Source: an uncultured Lachnospiraceae bacterium (GTDB taxonomy: Bacteria; Bacillota; Clostridia; Lachnospirales; Lachnospiraceae). Taken from it: a stretch of 34,248 nucleotides of DNA. The stretch spans positions 1 to 34,248 of the forward strand of contig CAJOFQ010000023.1 of the NCBI GenBank assembly GCA_905233955.1, given 5' to 3'. Position numbers and translations under genes: made by a program. Of the stretch, positions 1 to 8,052 are shown piece by piece. Each line of letters starts with the position of its first letter. Position 1 is the first letter of the stretch. The notes under the pieces are model-generated. The model was not told where the DNA came from, did not search any database, and was given only the letters and a program-made list of their open reading frames with translations.

Positions 1-1268
1 CGAACTTTACTGGAGGCAGCAGTACATATCAGGTCTATGATGGGGCGATCTACAACATGTCCGGATCGGGCGGCTCCCTGTATATCGTTCCAGAAGGGGC
101 GTCGAGCATCAGTATCTCTACCCAGTCCAACATCAATACAATAGCCAATGGTGCTTTTAACGGTTCAGGCATAACATCTGTTACTATTCCGTCTAATATC
201 ACAACTATTCAGGATGGTGCATTTTCAGGATCAAGTGTCAAGACAATATATGGCACGCCCGGAACTGCCGCGGAGACTTTTGTGTTGAATCATCCGGAGC
301 TTGGCCTTAGCTTCCAGACGGATCCTGGAACAAGTACTAACACAAATACTAATACTAATACCGCAACCGGTCAGAAAAATGTAACTGCCACGGTCACAGA
401 CAATTCCACCGGATCCATAGCTGCAACAGTAAGAGACGAAAATGGAGCAGTAGTATCAGGAGTTACGGTTACAGTTACAAACCGATCCACGGGAGTAGTT
501 GAGGCTACACCGGTTACCGGTACAGATGGCAGGGTTACAGTAACCAGGCTTCCTGTCGGAACATATAATATCACCACCGACAAAGACGGTACCAGCTACG
601 GAACAGCTACAGTCGAGATAACGGGTTCGACTACCACCGGCTCCCGTGTTACAGCCGAAGTAATAGATATGTATAATGGCACCATAGGCGGCTATGTCTA
701 CGATGCTAATGGCAATGCGGTGTCCGGCGCAACCGTTTCTATTGGCAACCGTGTCGGAACCATTAATGATACCAACAACAATGTCCGCACCAGGACCACA
801 GCCCAGACAACTACAGCCTCAGATGGCTCATGGGCAGTGACGGGAATGGCAGGCGGCAGATACACCGTCACAGCTTCCAGGGGAGGTACATCTCTTGGAG
901 AGACAACCATCGTAGTTCCATATTTTTATGATTATGACGACGATGATGACGATGACGACGATGATGATGATGATGAATATATAGAAGAAGAAACCGAAGA
1001 ATCCGACATAGTAGATGAAGATGAGGAATACGGCCTGGAGGACGATGACGAGGATTATGTGGAGCTGCCGACAGACACATCCGGCGGCAGCGTCGATCAT
1101 TCCCTGGATTCGACTCCCAAGACGGCAGACGGGGATATTGATCCTCATTTTATCTTGAGTGCGGCGCTGTTTCTGGCAGGACTTTGCGCGTTATTTATCG
1201 CCAGACAGAGAGGTATAATTGCAGGAGCCGGAAAAAAACAGGACGGAGAAAGTGATGAACTCGATTAA
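1..1268 (+). CDS. BspA-like leucine-rich-repeat surface protein, C-terminal part (5' end outside window)
   Basis: The frame is open from base 3 to the left edge, so the true start lies outside the window; the ATG at 57 is internal. The visible part begins with BspA-type (LRR_5) repeats with units such as NTIANGAFNGSGITSVTIP and TTIQDGAFSGSSVKTIYG. Two carboxypeptidase-regulatory-like beta-sandwich domains follow (starting GSIAATVRDENGAVVSG and GTIGGYVYDANGNAVSG). Next come a run of 13 aspartates (about 936-975), a Glu/Asp-rich stretch, the motif TPKTAD, one hydrophobic helix (FILSAALFLAGLCALFIA) and a 22-residue tail ending DELD. By family the protein is exported and displayed on the envelope. 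TPKTAD plus helix resembles a sortase signal, but the tail is unusually long and acidic at its end. The gene overlaps the next by 14 bases, so the two are probably co-transcribed. Ligand unknown. Confidence 0.85.
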   Translation, partial: NFTGGSSTYQVYDGAIYNMSGSGGSLYIVPEGASSISISTQSNINTIANGAFNGSGITSVTIPSNITTIQDGAFSGSSVKTIYGTPGTAAETFVLNHPELGLSFQTDPGTSTNTNTNTNTATGQKNVTATVTDNSTGSIAATVRDENGAVVSGVTVTVTNRSTGVVEATPVTGTDGRVTVTRLPVGTYNITTDKDGTSYGTATVEITGSTTTGSRVTAEVIDMYNGTIGGYVYDANGNAVSGATVSIGNRVGTINDTNNNVRTRTTAQTTTASDGSWAVTGMAGGRYTVTASRGGTSLGETTIVVPYFYDYDDDDDDDDDDDDDEYIEEETEESDIVDEDEEYGLEDDDEDYVELPTDTSGGSVDHSLDSTPKTADGDIDPHFILSAALFLAGLCALFIARQRGIIAGAGKKQDGESDELD

Positions 1269-3033
1269 CAAGGTCTCAAAACGGATTTTAGCAATTGCTG
1301 TCGCTACTGTTATAGCGGCAGTTCTTTGCATTTTTACATATATGGGCTCCGATGCCGGACGCAGCGGCGATTTTGTTATGAATTCCGACAGGACTGCCAT
1401 TACAGCCTACGAAGGTGACGGAGGCTCAGTTTCCATTCCCGACGGAGTTACTACAATTGGGGCAGGGGCCTTCATGAACACCTCTGTAACGGTAGTTGAT
1501 CTCAACGAAGTCAAGACCATCGGCAACAACGCCTTTTCAGGCTCAACACTTTGCTCGGTTACTGGCACAGGCGGTGTAGTTGCCATTGGCGGCGAGGCCT
1601 TTGCCAATACCCAGCTCAAGGCTTTTTCTGTTCCCAAAAGTCTTAAACGGCTTGCCGGTAATGCCTTTAACGGTGATGAGCAGATGTCTGGCTTTTCCGG
1701 CGGCAGCAAGGAATACCCTATCTATGGCGGATGTGTCTATGCTGACAAGGGCAAGACTCTTCTCATTGTTCCCCGTGGCATGAAGGATTCTCTTACTGTA
1801 TCCAAAAAGGCTGTCGCAATAGCTGATGCTGCCCTTTTAGGCTGTGAAAATATCACTGAGGTGTATATTCCTTCATCAGTCAAAACCTTTGGCGGCTTGA
1901 CGGACACCGCAAAAGAAGGAATTACCCTGCCAAAAGGCAGCACCATATATGGCTATTCAGGATCCCAGGCGGAAGCATATGCCCAGTCTCACGGGGCTAA
2001 ATTTGTATCTATGGGAGTTTCGGATTCCATGTCTGAAATGTCTGAGACTAAGACGGCCCGTTCGGCAGCTTCAGATGAAGACACTGGGAATGATGAAGTG
2101 TCGGAATCGGATGAGCTTTATGCCACAGAGGATTATGATGGCGGATACTGGCTTGCTGATAATAGCAGCAGCCAGGCTGAGGATACAGAGGATGAAGAAT
2201 ACTACGAAGAGGATTATTACGATGACGAGGAGCTCTATGAGGATTCTGCAGACTACGCTTCGGTGAGCGAGAAGCATGTGTACAAGCCGTTGGAAGCTGC
2301 AGGAACGATAGGCGGGGAAACAGCTCCCCTTGCAGCAGCCGATCCCATTTCAACAGAAGGAGTGTTGTCATCGTCTGACGCTGTTGCTTCTTCTTCCAGC
2401 AGTATTGCAAAAAGTATCGGCAATTCAATAGCGGCCAAATCCCTTGCCAAGTCTGCCACAAAATCCCAGGTGGTGACCCAGTCCCTGCCTATAGAGGGCG
2501 AGGACTCCGGCTCGAATACTACCAATAACACTACAAATAATACCACAAATAACACTACAACTACTACTGACAACACAACAGGCAGTACCACATCAACAAC
2601 CGACAGCACTACATCCAATTCCACGACAACAACCGACAGCACCACTAATAACGCCTCAGCGGCCACGGACAATACAACTGTTAACAACACGGCTGCAGAT
2701 AATTCCGCTGCCGGTACAGTGAATAACAGCGCATCCACTAACGCAACTACGGATGCCGCTGTATCATCCAACGCGAATACAAATCTGTCACAGAGCCAGG
2801 CAGTTGCAGCGGTAACAGGAGGCAGCGCCAACACAGCGTCTGACATTGCTTCCCAGGGCGCTCATGTCAGAGACACAACCCCCCGAACAGCAGATATCAG
2901 TATCCGCCCTTCATATTTTCTATGTGGAGCGATTTTTATGGTGGGACTGGCCGGAATATTCTTCGCCCGCAGGCAAAGCGCTATTCAGATGGCAATATCC
3001 GGGAAATCAGAGATCAAAGACGAACTCGACTGA
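1255..3033 (+). CDS. BspA-like leucine-rich-repeat surface protein with Thr/Asn-rich linker
   Basis: I chose the ATG at 1255 (592 residues) over the in-frame ATG at 1219: a GGACGGAG ribosome site sits just before it and it overlaps the upstream stop by only 14 bases. The N-terminus has a signal or anchor helix (RILAIAVATVIAAVLCIFTY). LRR_5 repeats follow, for example TTIGAGAFMNTSVTVVDL and KTIGNNAFSGSTLCSVTG, over roughly residues 55-240. Next are an acidic Tyr/Glu/Asp stretch (EDEEYYEEDYYDDEELYED), a Ser/Ala/Lys region and a Thr/Asn-rich low-complexity linker (bases about 2515-2790), which fits a wall-spanning stalk. The C-terminus has TPRTAD, a hydrophobic helix (YFLCGAIFMVGLAGIFFA) and a 22-residue tail ending DELD, matching its neighbour. 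It is probably a tandem paralogue. Binding partner unknown. Confidence 0.85.
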   Translation: MNSINKVSKRILAIAVATVIAAVLCIFTYMGSDAGRSGDFVMNSDRTAITAYEGDGGSVSIPDGVTTIGAGAFMNTSVTVVDLNEVKTIGNNAFSGSTLCSVTGTGGVVAIGGEAFANTQLKAFSVPKSLKRLAGNAFNGDEQMSGFSGGSKEYPIYGGCVYADKGKTLLIVPRGMKDSLTVSKKAVAIADAALLGCENITEVYIPSSVKTFGGLTDTAKEGITLPKGSTIYGYSGSQAEAYAQSHGAKFVSMGVSDSMSEMSETKTARSAASDEDTGNDEVSESDELYATEDYDGGYWLADNSSSQAEDTEDEEYYEEDYYDDEELYEDSADYASVSEKHVYKPLEAAGTIGGETAPLAAADPISTEGVLSSSDAVASSSSSIAKSIGNSIAAKSLAKSATKSQVVTQSLPIEGEDSGSNTTNNTTNNTTNNTTTTTDNTTGSTTSTTDSTTSNSTTTTDSTTNNASAATDNTTVNNTAADNSAAGTVNNSASTNATTDAAVSSNANTNLSQSQAVAAVTGGSANTASDIASQGAHVRDTTPRTADISIRPSYFLCGAIFMVGLAGIFFARRQSAIQMAISGKSEIKDELD

Positions 3034-3094
3034 GGGACCTGTCACGAAACAAATTGATCACACTAGCATTAAACTTCATATTCTGCGTTGCCGA

Positions 3095-5095
3095 TCAGTA
3101 TTCCCACACATTAGAGCTTCTGAAAACCGTGTTTGAAGAACCGACCTGGTTAACCACTATCTTATCGCCGGAGTGAACATCATTTTCTGAAATAGCCAGG
3201 CATTGGCCGCTCTTATATTCAGATCTGACCCTTTCACCATTAACAAACACACGGCTCCATTTCGAAAAGTTATCACCATATATCCGAACACTGTCGTCAT
3301 AACTGTAGACGGCGTCTATTGCAACCGGCAAAGAACCCATGATGATATCACTGGAATGGTACAGATCTTTGCCGTTGTAGGCATATCGCTCGCCGTACAG
3401 CAGATCATACTGCAGCAGCTTCAGATTACGCATATAACGCTTGGAGGAGGCTTCCACGCCCTTTGCCATACGATCCTGGTTGTAATCAATCATGGTACCA
3501 TCGTGAATATCAAGTCTGTTCAGGTAGTAGGAGGCCAGCTGATAGGAAGTAAGGTCGGCATCTTCTTTTTTCATGCCAAAATTATTCCAGGTGATGTATT
3601 TGGTCTGGTATAGATCCCTGGTAGCAACCTCATGCTCATATAGCCCCATGGTGGGAAGATGATCTCCAAACATGATAACCAGAGTATCTTCATCTCTTTC
3701 TTCAAACATCTTTATATAATCATGAATGAACTGGTCTACACTGTGGATTCGGTTAATGTAGTAGGACCACATATTGGTAAGCTCCTGATCTTTACCCTTG
3801 CATTTTACTGTGATTGCAGGATCTTCTTCGACGGGTTCGGTGGGGTAATCGCCGTGAGCCTCCACGGTTATGGTGTATACAAAATCGGATTGTTCTGTCA
3901 TATCCAAAGAATTAGCGGTTTCACCGATCAGGATGCCATCCGCAGCCCATGATCCCAGAGGGTTATATTCGGTGATATCCAGCATTTCCTTGCATGAAAA
4001 GGAATCAAAGCCCATCATGGAAAAAGCATTGGCCCTGCTGTAGAAATTTCCGCCGTTGTTGTGAACCACATGGGTTCCATAGCCAAGGGTCGACAGATCG
4101 GAAGCCACGCTCTCTACATCCGTGCGCTTGAGAATGGTTTTTTGCGGATATTCCCCCGGTCCGAAAAACTGGCATGACATACCTGTCAGAATCTCAAATT
4201 CAGTGTTGCAGGTTCCGGCGCCAACCACCGGCACAGTCAGATGACCAGTGGAATAATTCTTCTCCAATTCGTGAAAATAGGGGATCGGATCCTCGGAAGT
4301 CTTGATAAAATTAGCTTCGCTAACATCGAAAAATGACTCCAACAATACGATAACAATGTTAGGACCGTCATTGGAGGTGATGCCGGAGGGCCCTTGATCA
4401 GTTTGCTTTATCAGACGCCGGATGTTGTTTGCGTGGTAATTGGAGGGCTTGCTCATGCCTCTTGAGAACATACTTGTCTCAAAGCCGTACACATAGCCAT
4501 AATCCAGATACCCTTGCGCCAGATTTCCAAAATAGGAGGTCAAAACGCCGGAGCTGATAAGACCCTGAGTAATCAAAGGAGCAGTCAAAAATAAAGCAGC
4601 AACCAGGCTTAGCCGGCCGGCAAAACGAACCTTAGGCTCTTGCTTTTTGCCCTTGCGATACAGCAGAACCATAAGAAAAGTATAAAGGGCCAGGGCAATA
4701 AGAGAGATCAAAGCCTGCCGGGCAGTAAAATAGGAAGTGTTCCGCATGGTCAAAAGATCAGTAACCATGTTAAGATCAGTAAAGCCAAAAGGGGTTACCC
4801 GGTTTAGCAGAATAATACAATTTGCAATGCCAAATGTAGCAAAGACAGCCATCAGCACCATTCTCAAAAAGGTGCGTCTTTTAACCAGCAGTACCAGAGA
4901 ATAAATAACAAAGATAATGTAGGAGTTATAGAGGAAAGCGCCAGTGTGATCCTGTACAAAATAACAAGCCGAAATAAAAGAATGCCTCGACAGCCATTCC
5001 ATAACAAAACAGGTAGCCATCGACAAAAAGGCATGGAAAATTAGAATATATTTATTGCACAGCTCCGCGAGCTTAGTAAAAATATTTTTTATCAT
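3095..5095 (-). CDS. LTA synthase-like (LtaS family) membrane phosphoglycerol transferase/sulfatase
   Basis: Multipass N-terminus (about five helices) followed by an extracellular alkaline-phosphatase/sulfatase-fold domain. Visible motifs are NIVIVLLESFFDV (metal site), GAGTCNTEFEILTGM (candidate catalytic Thr near residue 295, close to the LtaS Thr position) and VIMFGDHLPTMG (metal-binding Asp-His). Family members move glycerol-phosphate or related groups onto envelope polymers. After the catalytic domain, about 75 C-terminal residues resemble an IPT/TIG Ig-like fold (VRIYGDNFSKWSRVFVNGER, then SENDVHSGDKIVV), which is not usual for LtaS. I start at the ATG at 5095, giving 666 residues and an LtaS-like N-terminus. 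The frame stays open to a TTG at 5194, but that extension lies over a 14-bp tandem repeat. No good ribosome site precedes either start. Exact substrate unknown. Confidence 0.83.
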   Translation of the reverse strand: MIKNIFTKLAELCNKYILIFHAFLSMATCFVMEWLSRHSFISACYFVQDHTGAFLYNSYIIFVIYSLVLLVKRRTFLRMVLMAVFATFGIANCIILLNRVTPFGFTDLNMVTDLLTMRNTSYFTARQALISLIALALYTFLMVLLYRKGKKQEPKVRFAGRLSLVAALFLTAPLITQGLISSGVLTSYFGNLAQGYLDYGYVYGFETSMFSRGMSKPSNYHANNIRRLIKQTDQGPSGITSNDGPNIVIVLLESFFDVSEANFIKTSEDPIPYFHELEKNYSTGHLTVPVVGAGTCNTEFEILTGMSCQFFGPGEYPQKTILKRTDVESVASDLSTLGYGTHVVHNNGGNFYSRANAFSMMGFDSFSCKEMLDITEYNPLGSWAADGILIGETANSLDMTEQSDFVYTITVEAHGDYPTEPVEEDPAITVKCKGKDQELTNMWSYYINRIHSVDQFIHDYIKMFEERDEDTLVIMFGDHLPTMGLYEHEVATRDLYQTKYITWNNFGMKKEDADLTSYQLASYYLNRLDIHDGTMIDYNQDRMAKGVEASSKRYMRNLKLLQYDLLYGERYAYNGKDLYHSSDIIMGSLPVAIDAVYSYDDSVRIYGDNFSKWSRVFVNGERVRSEYKSGQCLAISENDVHSGDKIVVNQVGSSNTVFRSSNVWEY

Positions 5096-5155
5096 ATCAA
5101 ATATCGTGTTCAAGATAAAATTAGTTATTACCGGAAATACTTGAAAACTATAACC

Positions 5156-5224
5156 GTAGTTAACAGCAGTAGTCAAACATCTGTAGCTAAACAACTATAG
5201 TCAAACAGCCATAGATAGACAGGA
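5156..5224. repeat. Degenerate 14-bp tandem repeat, about five units
   Basis: Successive units begin at 5156, 5169, 5183, 5197 and 5211 and follow the pattern (G/A)TAG-x-(C/T)AAACA-xx, for example GTAGTCAAACATCT, GTAGCTAAACAACT and ATAGTCAAACAGCC. The first unit is 13 bases and the last is more diverged. The array sits just upstream of the preferred LtaS-like start, in the gap shared with the divergent 849-residue gene. It could be a multi-site operator or a slipped-strand repeat. No binding protein can be named. Confidence 0.6.
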
Positions 5225-5231
5225 TAAAAAA

Positions 5232-5278
5232 ATTTGACCCTGACAACATATTATAATAAACTGTAACTCGGGTCAAAT
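5232..5278 (+). promoter_or_regulatory. Perfect 9-bp inverted repeat around a TATAAT box
   Basis: ATTTGACCC (5232-5240) and GGGTCAAAT (5270-5278) are perfect inverted arms. A TATAAT hexamer at 5252-5257 lies between them, about 46 bases before the ATG at 5303. TTGACC (5234-5239) is only 12 bases from TATAAT, so it is not a normal -35 for that -10. The arms could be an operator. They also resemble the ends of the GGGTCA repeat family elsewhere in the window, although here they face the other way. Confidence 0.45.
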
Positions 5279-5302
5279 GGTTAAATAAGCATAGAAGATG
5301 AC

Positions 5303-7852
5303 ATGAGCAGCACACTCTCTTTCCGCGACAAAGGCATATCCCGCGCAGCACGCAGACACATAATCTACCTGACAGGCGTATTTATAGCCTCACTGGTATT
5401 CTTTTTTGTAGTGCTAAACATCCGCCCAGCCACAAGAACCAACACAATAGAAGCCGGGGACATACCCATAATCAGCATGGAATCCCAGGGATACCGGCTG
5501 TCAGAAATGCACGGATATCTTACAGAAATGGACGGCTGTTACATGAGGGAATCCCTGGTTCCGTTGGGGAAAAAGCGGGATATAACCGTGATAATATCAG
5601 GCTCAGATGCCCCGATCGAAAGCGCCGAATACGAGATACGCAGTATGGATACAGAGCGCAAGATAGAAGAGGAGCAGATAACAGACTTTCAGGATAAAAA
5701 AGGTGAAAAAACAGCCAAACTGGTACTGTCCAACCTGGTTGAAGAGGGAGAGGAATACCTGCTGGTGATAACACTTGAGACGGGAGGCAATCAACTGCGT
5801 TATTATACCAGGATCACCTGCCCGACCAATACACATATCAGGGATTGTCTCAAATTTGCCTCATTTTTCAATAAGACAGCCATGGAAGGTGACGCAACCA
5901 AGCTTGAGGGCTATCTTGAGACTGATCCCAACACCAATCAGAATACCCTTTCCCGGGTTACAATCCATTCGTCCCTGTCCCAGATCAGTTGGAAGGGCTT
6001 CGAAGGAGATATGACAGGGGATCCGGTGGTTCGATTTACAGAGATAGGAGATGACTACGCAGCTATTACATATAATTATCAGCGAAGCGATACCAAAGAC
6101 AATCTCTTCAATGTTGAAGAGTATTTTAAGATGCGCTACACCTCAGAGAGAATGTATCTTTTGGATTATGAGCGCACCATGGAGCAGATTCCCAACGAGG
6201 AGTTCCAGATAACGGAGAACATATTAAATGCAGGCGTAACAAATGACGATTTTCGCTATTTATCTAATGATACAGGAACAGTAGTAGCGTTTGTTCAGGC
6301 AGGGGAGCTCTACGAGTACAATCAGAATAATCAGACAGCCAGGAGAATCTTTGGCTTTAGAGATAAGGATTTAAGTGATCCTCATACAAATTATAATCAA
6401 CACGGTATCAGGATATTAGATATTGATGAAAACGGAGCCATAGACTTTGTGGTATATGGATATATGAACGCCGGGCTTCGTGAGGGTTATAGTGGTATTA
6501 ACCTGTATCATTACGATGCTGGGGAGCGGATATCCCGCGAGCAGGCGTTTATCGCCCTTACAAGACCTTATCCAGTGCTGGAGGCAAGCTTTTCCGAGCT
6601 GTTGTACAAGAGCGCCGGCGGAGCCTTTTATGTAATGATAGATGGTACTCTTACCAGAATTGACTCATCCACAGCCATGACCCGGGAACTGCTTACAGGT
6701 ATGGTCAGCGGTCAATATGCCGTTTCCATGTCTGGAAAGTATGTGGCATGGATGGATCAGGAGGAAGTATCAAAAGAGATTCATGTGATGAACCTTGAAG
6801 ATGAATCAAGATTTGATATTTCGGCTGATAGTGATGATGAATGGATCAGACCGCTGGAATTCTTGGAGGAAAATCTGGCATACGGACATGTCAGGAAGGC
6901 GGATACGGGACAGGATGCCGCCGGGAACAAGATTTATCCCTGTTATAGGTTGGATATCAGGGATATATCAGGATCTGATGGGGAGATTCTAAAGGTGTAT
7001 CAAAAGGATGGTTATTATGTATCCTCAGCAACATCCAATTCTTATACCCTGTTTTTAGAAAGGGTCATAAAAAACGGATCTGATTACGAGCGGACAGACA
7101 ACGACACTATTCAGGACAGCTCCGGAGAGCCAAACCGCGCTGTTTCTTTGGAATATACCCAGGATGATATTTATGGAGAGCTTACATCCATAGTTCTTGT
7201 ATCCAAGGCATCCCTCGAGGAACAGGTCAGGGTCGAGCTTATGGATACAGCCCTGGCTTTTGCCAGCGAAGCTGTAATAACTACGCTGGATGTATCAGAT
7301 GTCCATGAGAACTACTATGTATATGTGGGAAATCGTGTAATCCTATCCTCCACCAAGGTAACTTCGGCGATCAAATCCGCTGATAAAGAGATGGGAATCG
7401 TGGTGGACAACGCCCAGCGCAATATCTGGAAACGAACCAAGAAGTCATATGTCAATCCGTTTTCCAATATGACACCTGGAACTTCCGATACAGGCTTTGG
7501 TTCGCTGGCAGAGGCTCTGTCAGCCATTCTGGTACGAGAAGGAGAAAATGTAGAAGTCCATACGCTGTTGGATGCCGGAGAGAGCCCGGTTTATATCCTG
7601 CAAGGCGCCTTGAAGGATCATGTTGCTCTTGATCTGACGGGGGCTACCCTGGATGAGGTGCTCTACTTTGTAAACTACGGTAGTCCAGTACTGGTCCGCC
7701 TTGGATCCGATGACGCCAGACTGATAATCGGCTATGATGCGTCAGGAGTCTTTATATATGATCCTGATTCCGGCAAGACGGTAAAACAGGGACGCAGCGA
7801 CGCTTCAGAACTATTTGAATCCAATGGGAATATTTTTATCAGCTACATATGA
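5303..7852 (+). CDS. Unknown membrane-anchored extracellular protein with degenerate C39-peptidase-like C-terminus
   Basis: The protein has 849 residues. A basic N-terminus and one helix (IIYLTGVFIASLVFFFVVL, about residues 20-38) place the rest outside the cell. I do not recognise the family. The middle (about residues 320-620) has repeated short segments of propeller-like character (GTVVAFVQAGELYEYN, GGAFYVMIDGTLTRID, GKYVAWMDQEEVSKEIHVMN). The last 110 residues resemble a C39/papain-like fold: GSLAEALSAILVREG, then TLDEVLYFVNYGSPVLVRLG, then ARLIIGYDASGVFIYDPDSG. The usual catalytic Cys before the first helix and the His before the IxGYD strand are both absent, so it is probably a non-catalytic binding module. 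The gene is divergent from the LtaS-like gene. Its TGA stop (7850-7852) falls in the edge of an intergenic repeat. The ribosome site is weak (AGAAGATG). Confidence 0.7.
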   Translation: MSSTLSFRDKGISRAARRHIIYLTGVFIASLVFFFVVLNIRPATRTNTIEAGDIPIISMESQGYRLSEMHGYLTEMDGCYMRESLVPLGKKRDITVIISGSDAPIESAEYEIRSMDTERKIEEEQITDFQDKKGEKTAKLVLSNLVEEGEEYLLVITLETGGNQLRYYTRITCPTNTHIRDCLKFASFFNKTAMEGDATKLEGYLETDPNTNQNTLSRVTIHSSLSQISWKGFEGDMTGDPVVRFTEIGDDYAAITYNYQRSDTKDNLFNVEEYFKMRYTSERMYLLDYERTMEQIPNEEFQITENILNAGVTNDDFRYLSNDTGTVVAFVQAGELYEYNQNNQTARRIFGFRDKDLSDPHTNYNQHGIRILDIDENGAIDFVVYGYMNAGLREGYSGINLYHYDAGERISREQAFIALTRPYPVLEASFSELLYKSAGGAFYVMIDGTLTRIDSSTAMTRELLTGMVSGQYAVSMSGKYVAWMDQEEVSKEIHVMNLEDESRFDISADSDDEWIRPLEFLEENLAYGHVRKADTGQDAAGNKIYPCYRLDIRDISGSDGEILKVYQKDGYYVSSATSNSYTLFLERVIKNGSDYERTDNDTIQDSSGEPNRAVSLEYTQDDIYGELTSIVLVSKASLEEQVRVELMDTALAFASEAVITTLDVSDVHENYYVYVGNRVILSSTKVTSAIKSADKEMGIVVDNAQRNIWKRTKKSYVNPFSNMTPGTSDTGFGSLAEALSAILVREGENVEVHTLLDAGESPVYILQGALKDHVALDLTGATLDEVLYFVNYGSPVLVRLGSDDARLIIGYDASGVFIYDPDSGKTVKQGRSDASELFESNGNIFISYI

Positions 7853-8019
7853 TGATTCAAGGGTCAAAAGGTCCGAATCATGTGCTTGCACAATGATTCG
7901 AGACTTTGTGACCCGCCCTGACACGAATATCGTAGTGCATTTTGCATAAAATGCACGGGAGATATGAGTGGCAGAGCAGCACATTGCACACAAAGTGTGC
8001 GTGCTGCGAATCAGTATCA
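7847..8019 (-). repeat. GGGTCA-type structured intergenic repeat, long form (copy B)
   Basis: The reverse complement closely matches the element at 31740-31920. Shared blocks in order are GCAGCACGCACACTTTGTGT, CACTCATATCTC, ATATTCGTGT, GGGCGGGTCACAAAGTCTC and the GACCTTTTGACCC end. The inner palindrome runs from GGGTCAAAAGGTC (7861-7873) to TGACCC (about 7909-7914). Compared with copy A it has an extra palindromic piece (TGCATTTTGCATAAAATGCA, 7937-7956) and lacks the second terminal arm. It sits between the unknown 849-residue gene and murC. Confidence 0.75.
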
Positions 8020-8052
8020 TTTTGCACTATAACCATATATAGGAGGGAAAAT

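Noticed and set aside
2048-2846. Long reverse-strand frames opposite the low-complexity LRR gene
   Set aside because: They mirror the Thr/Asn and acidic coding bias of the real gene and contain no recognisable domain or ribosome site.
5095-5194. N-terminal extension of the LtaS-like protein to the TTG at 5194
   Set aside because: It is encoded by the 14-bp tandem repeat region and has no ribosome site; the residues from 5095 look like a normal LtaS start.
7811-8020. Similar short frames inside repeat copies A and B (both contain MIRSTHTLCAMCC-like peptides)
   Set aside because: The similarity comes from the shared DNA repeat. The frames lack ribosome sites and differ at both ends, so they are not treated as genes.
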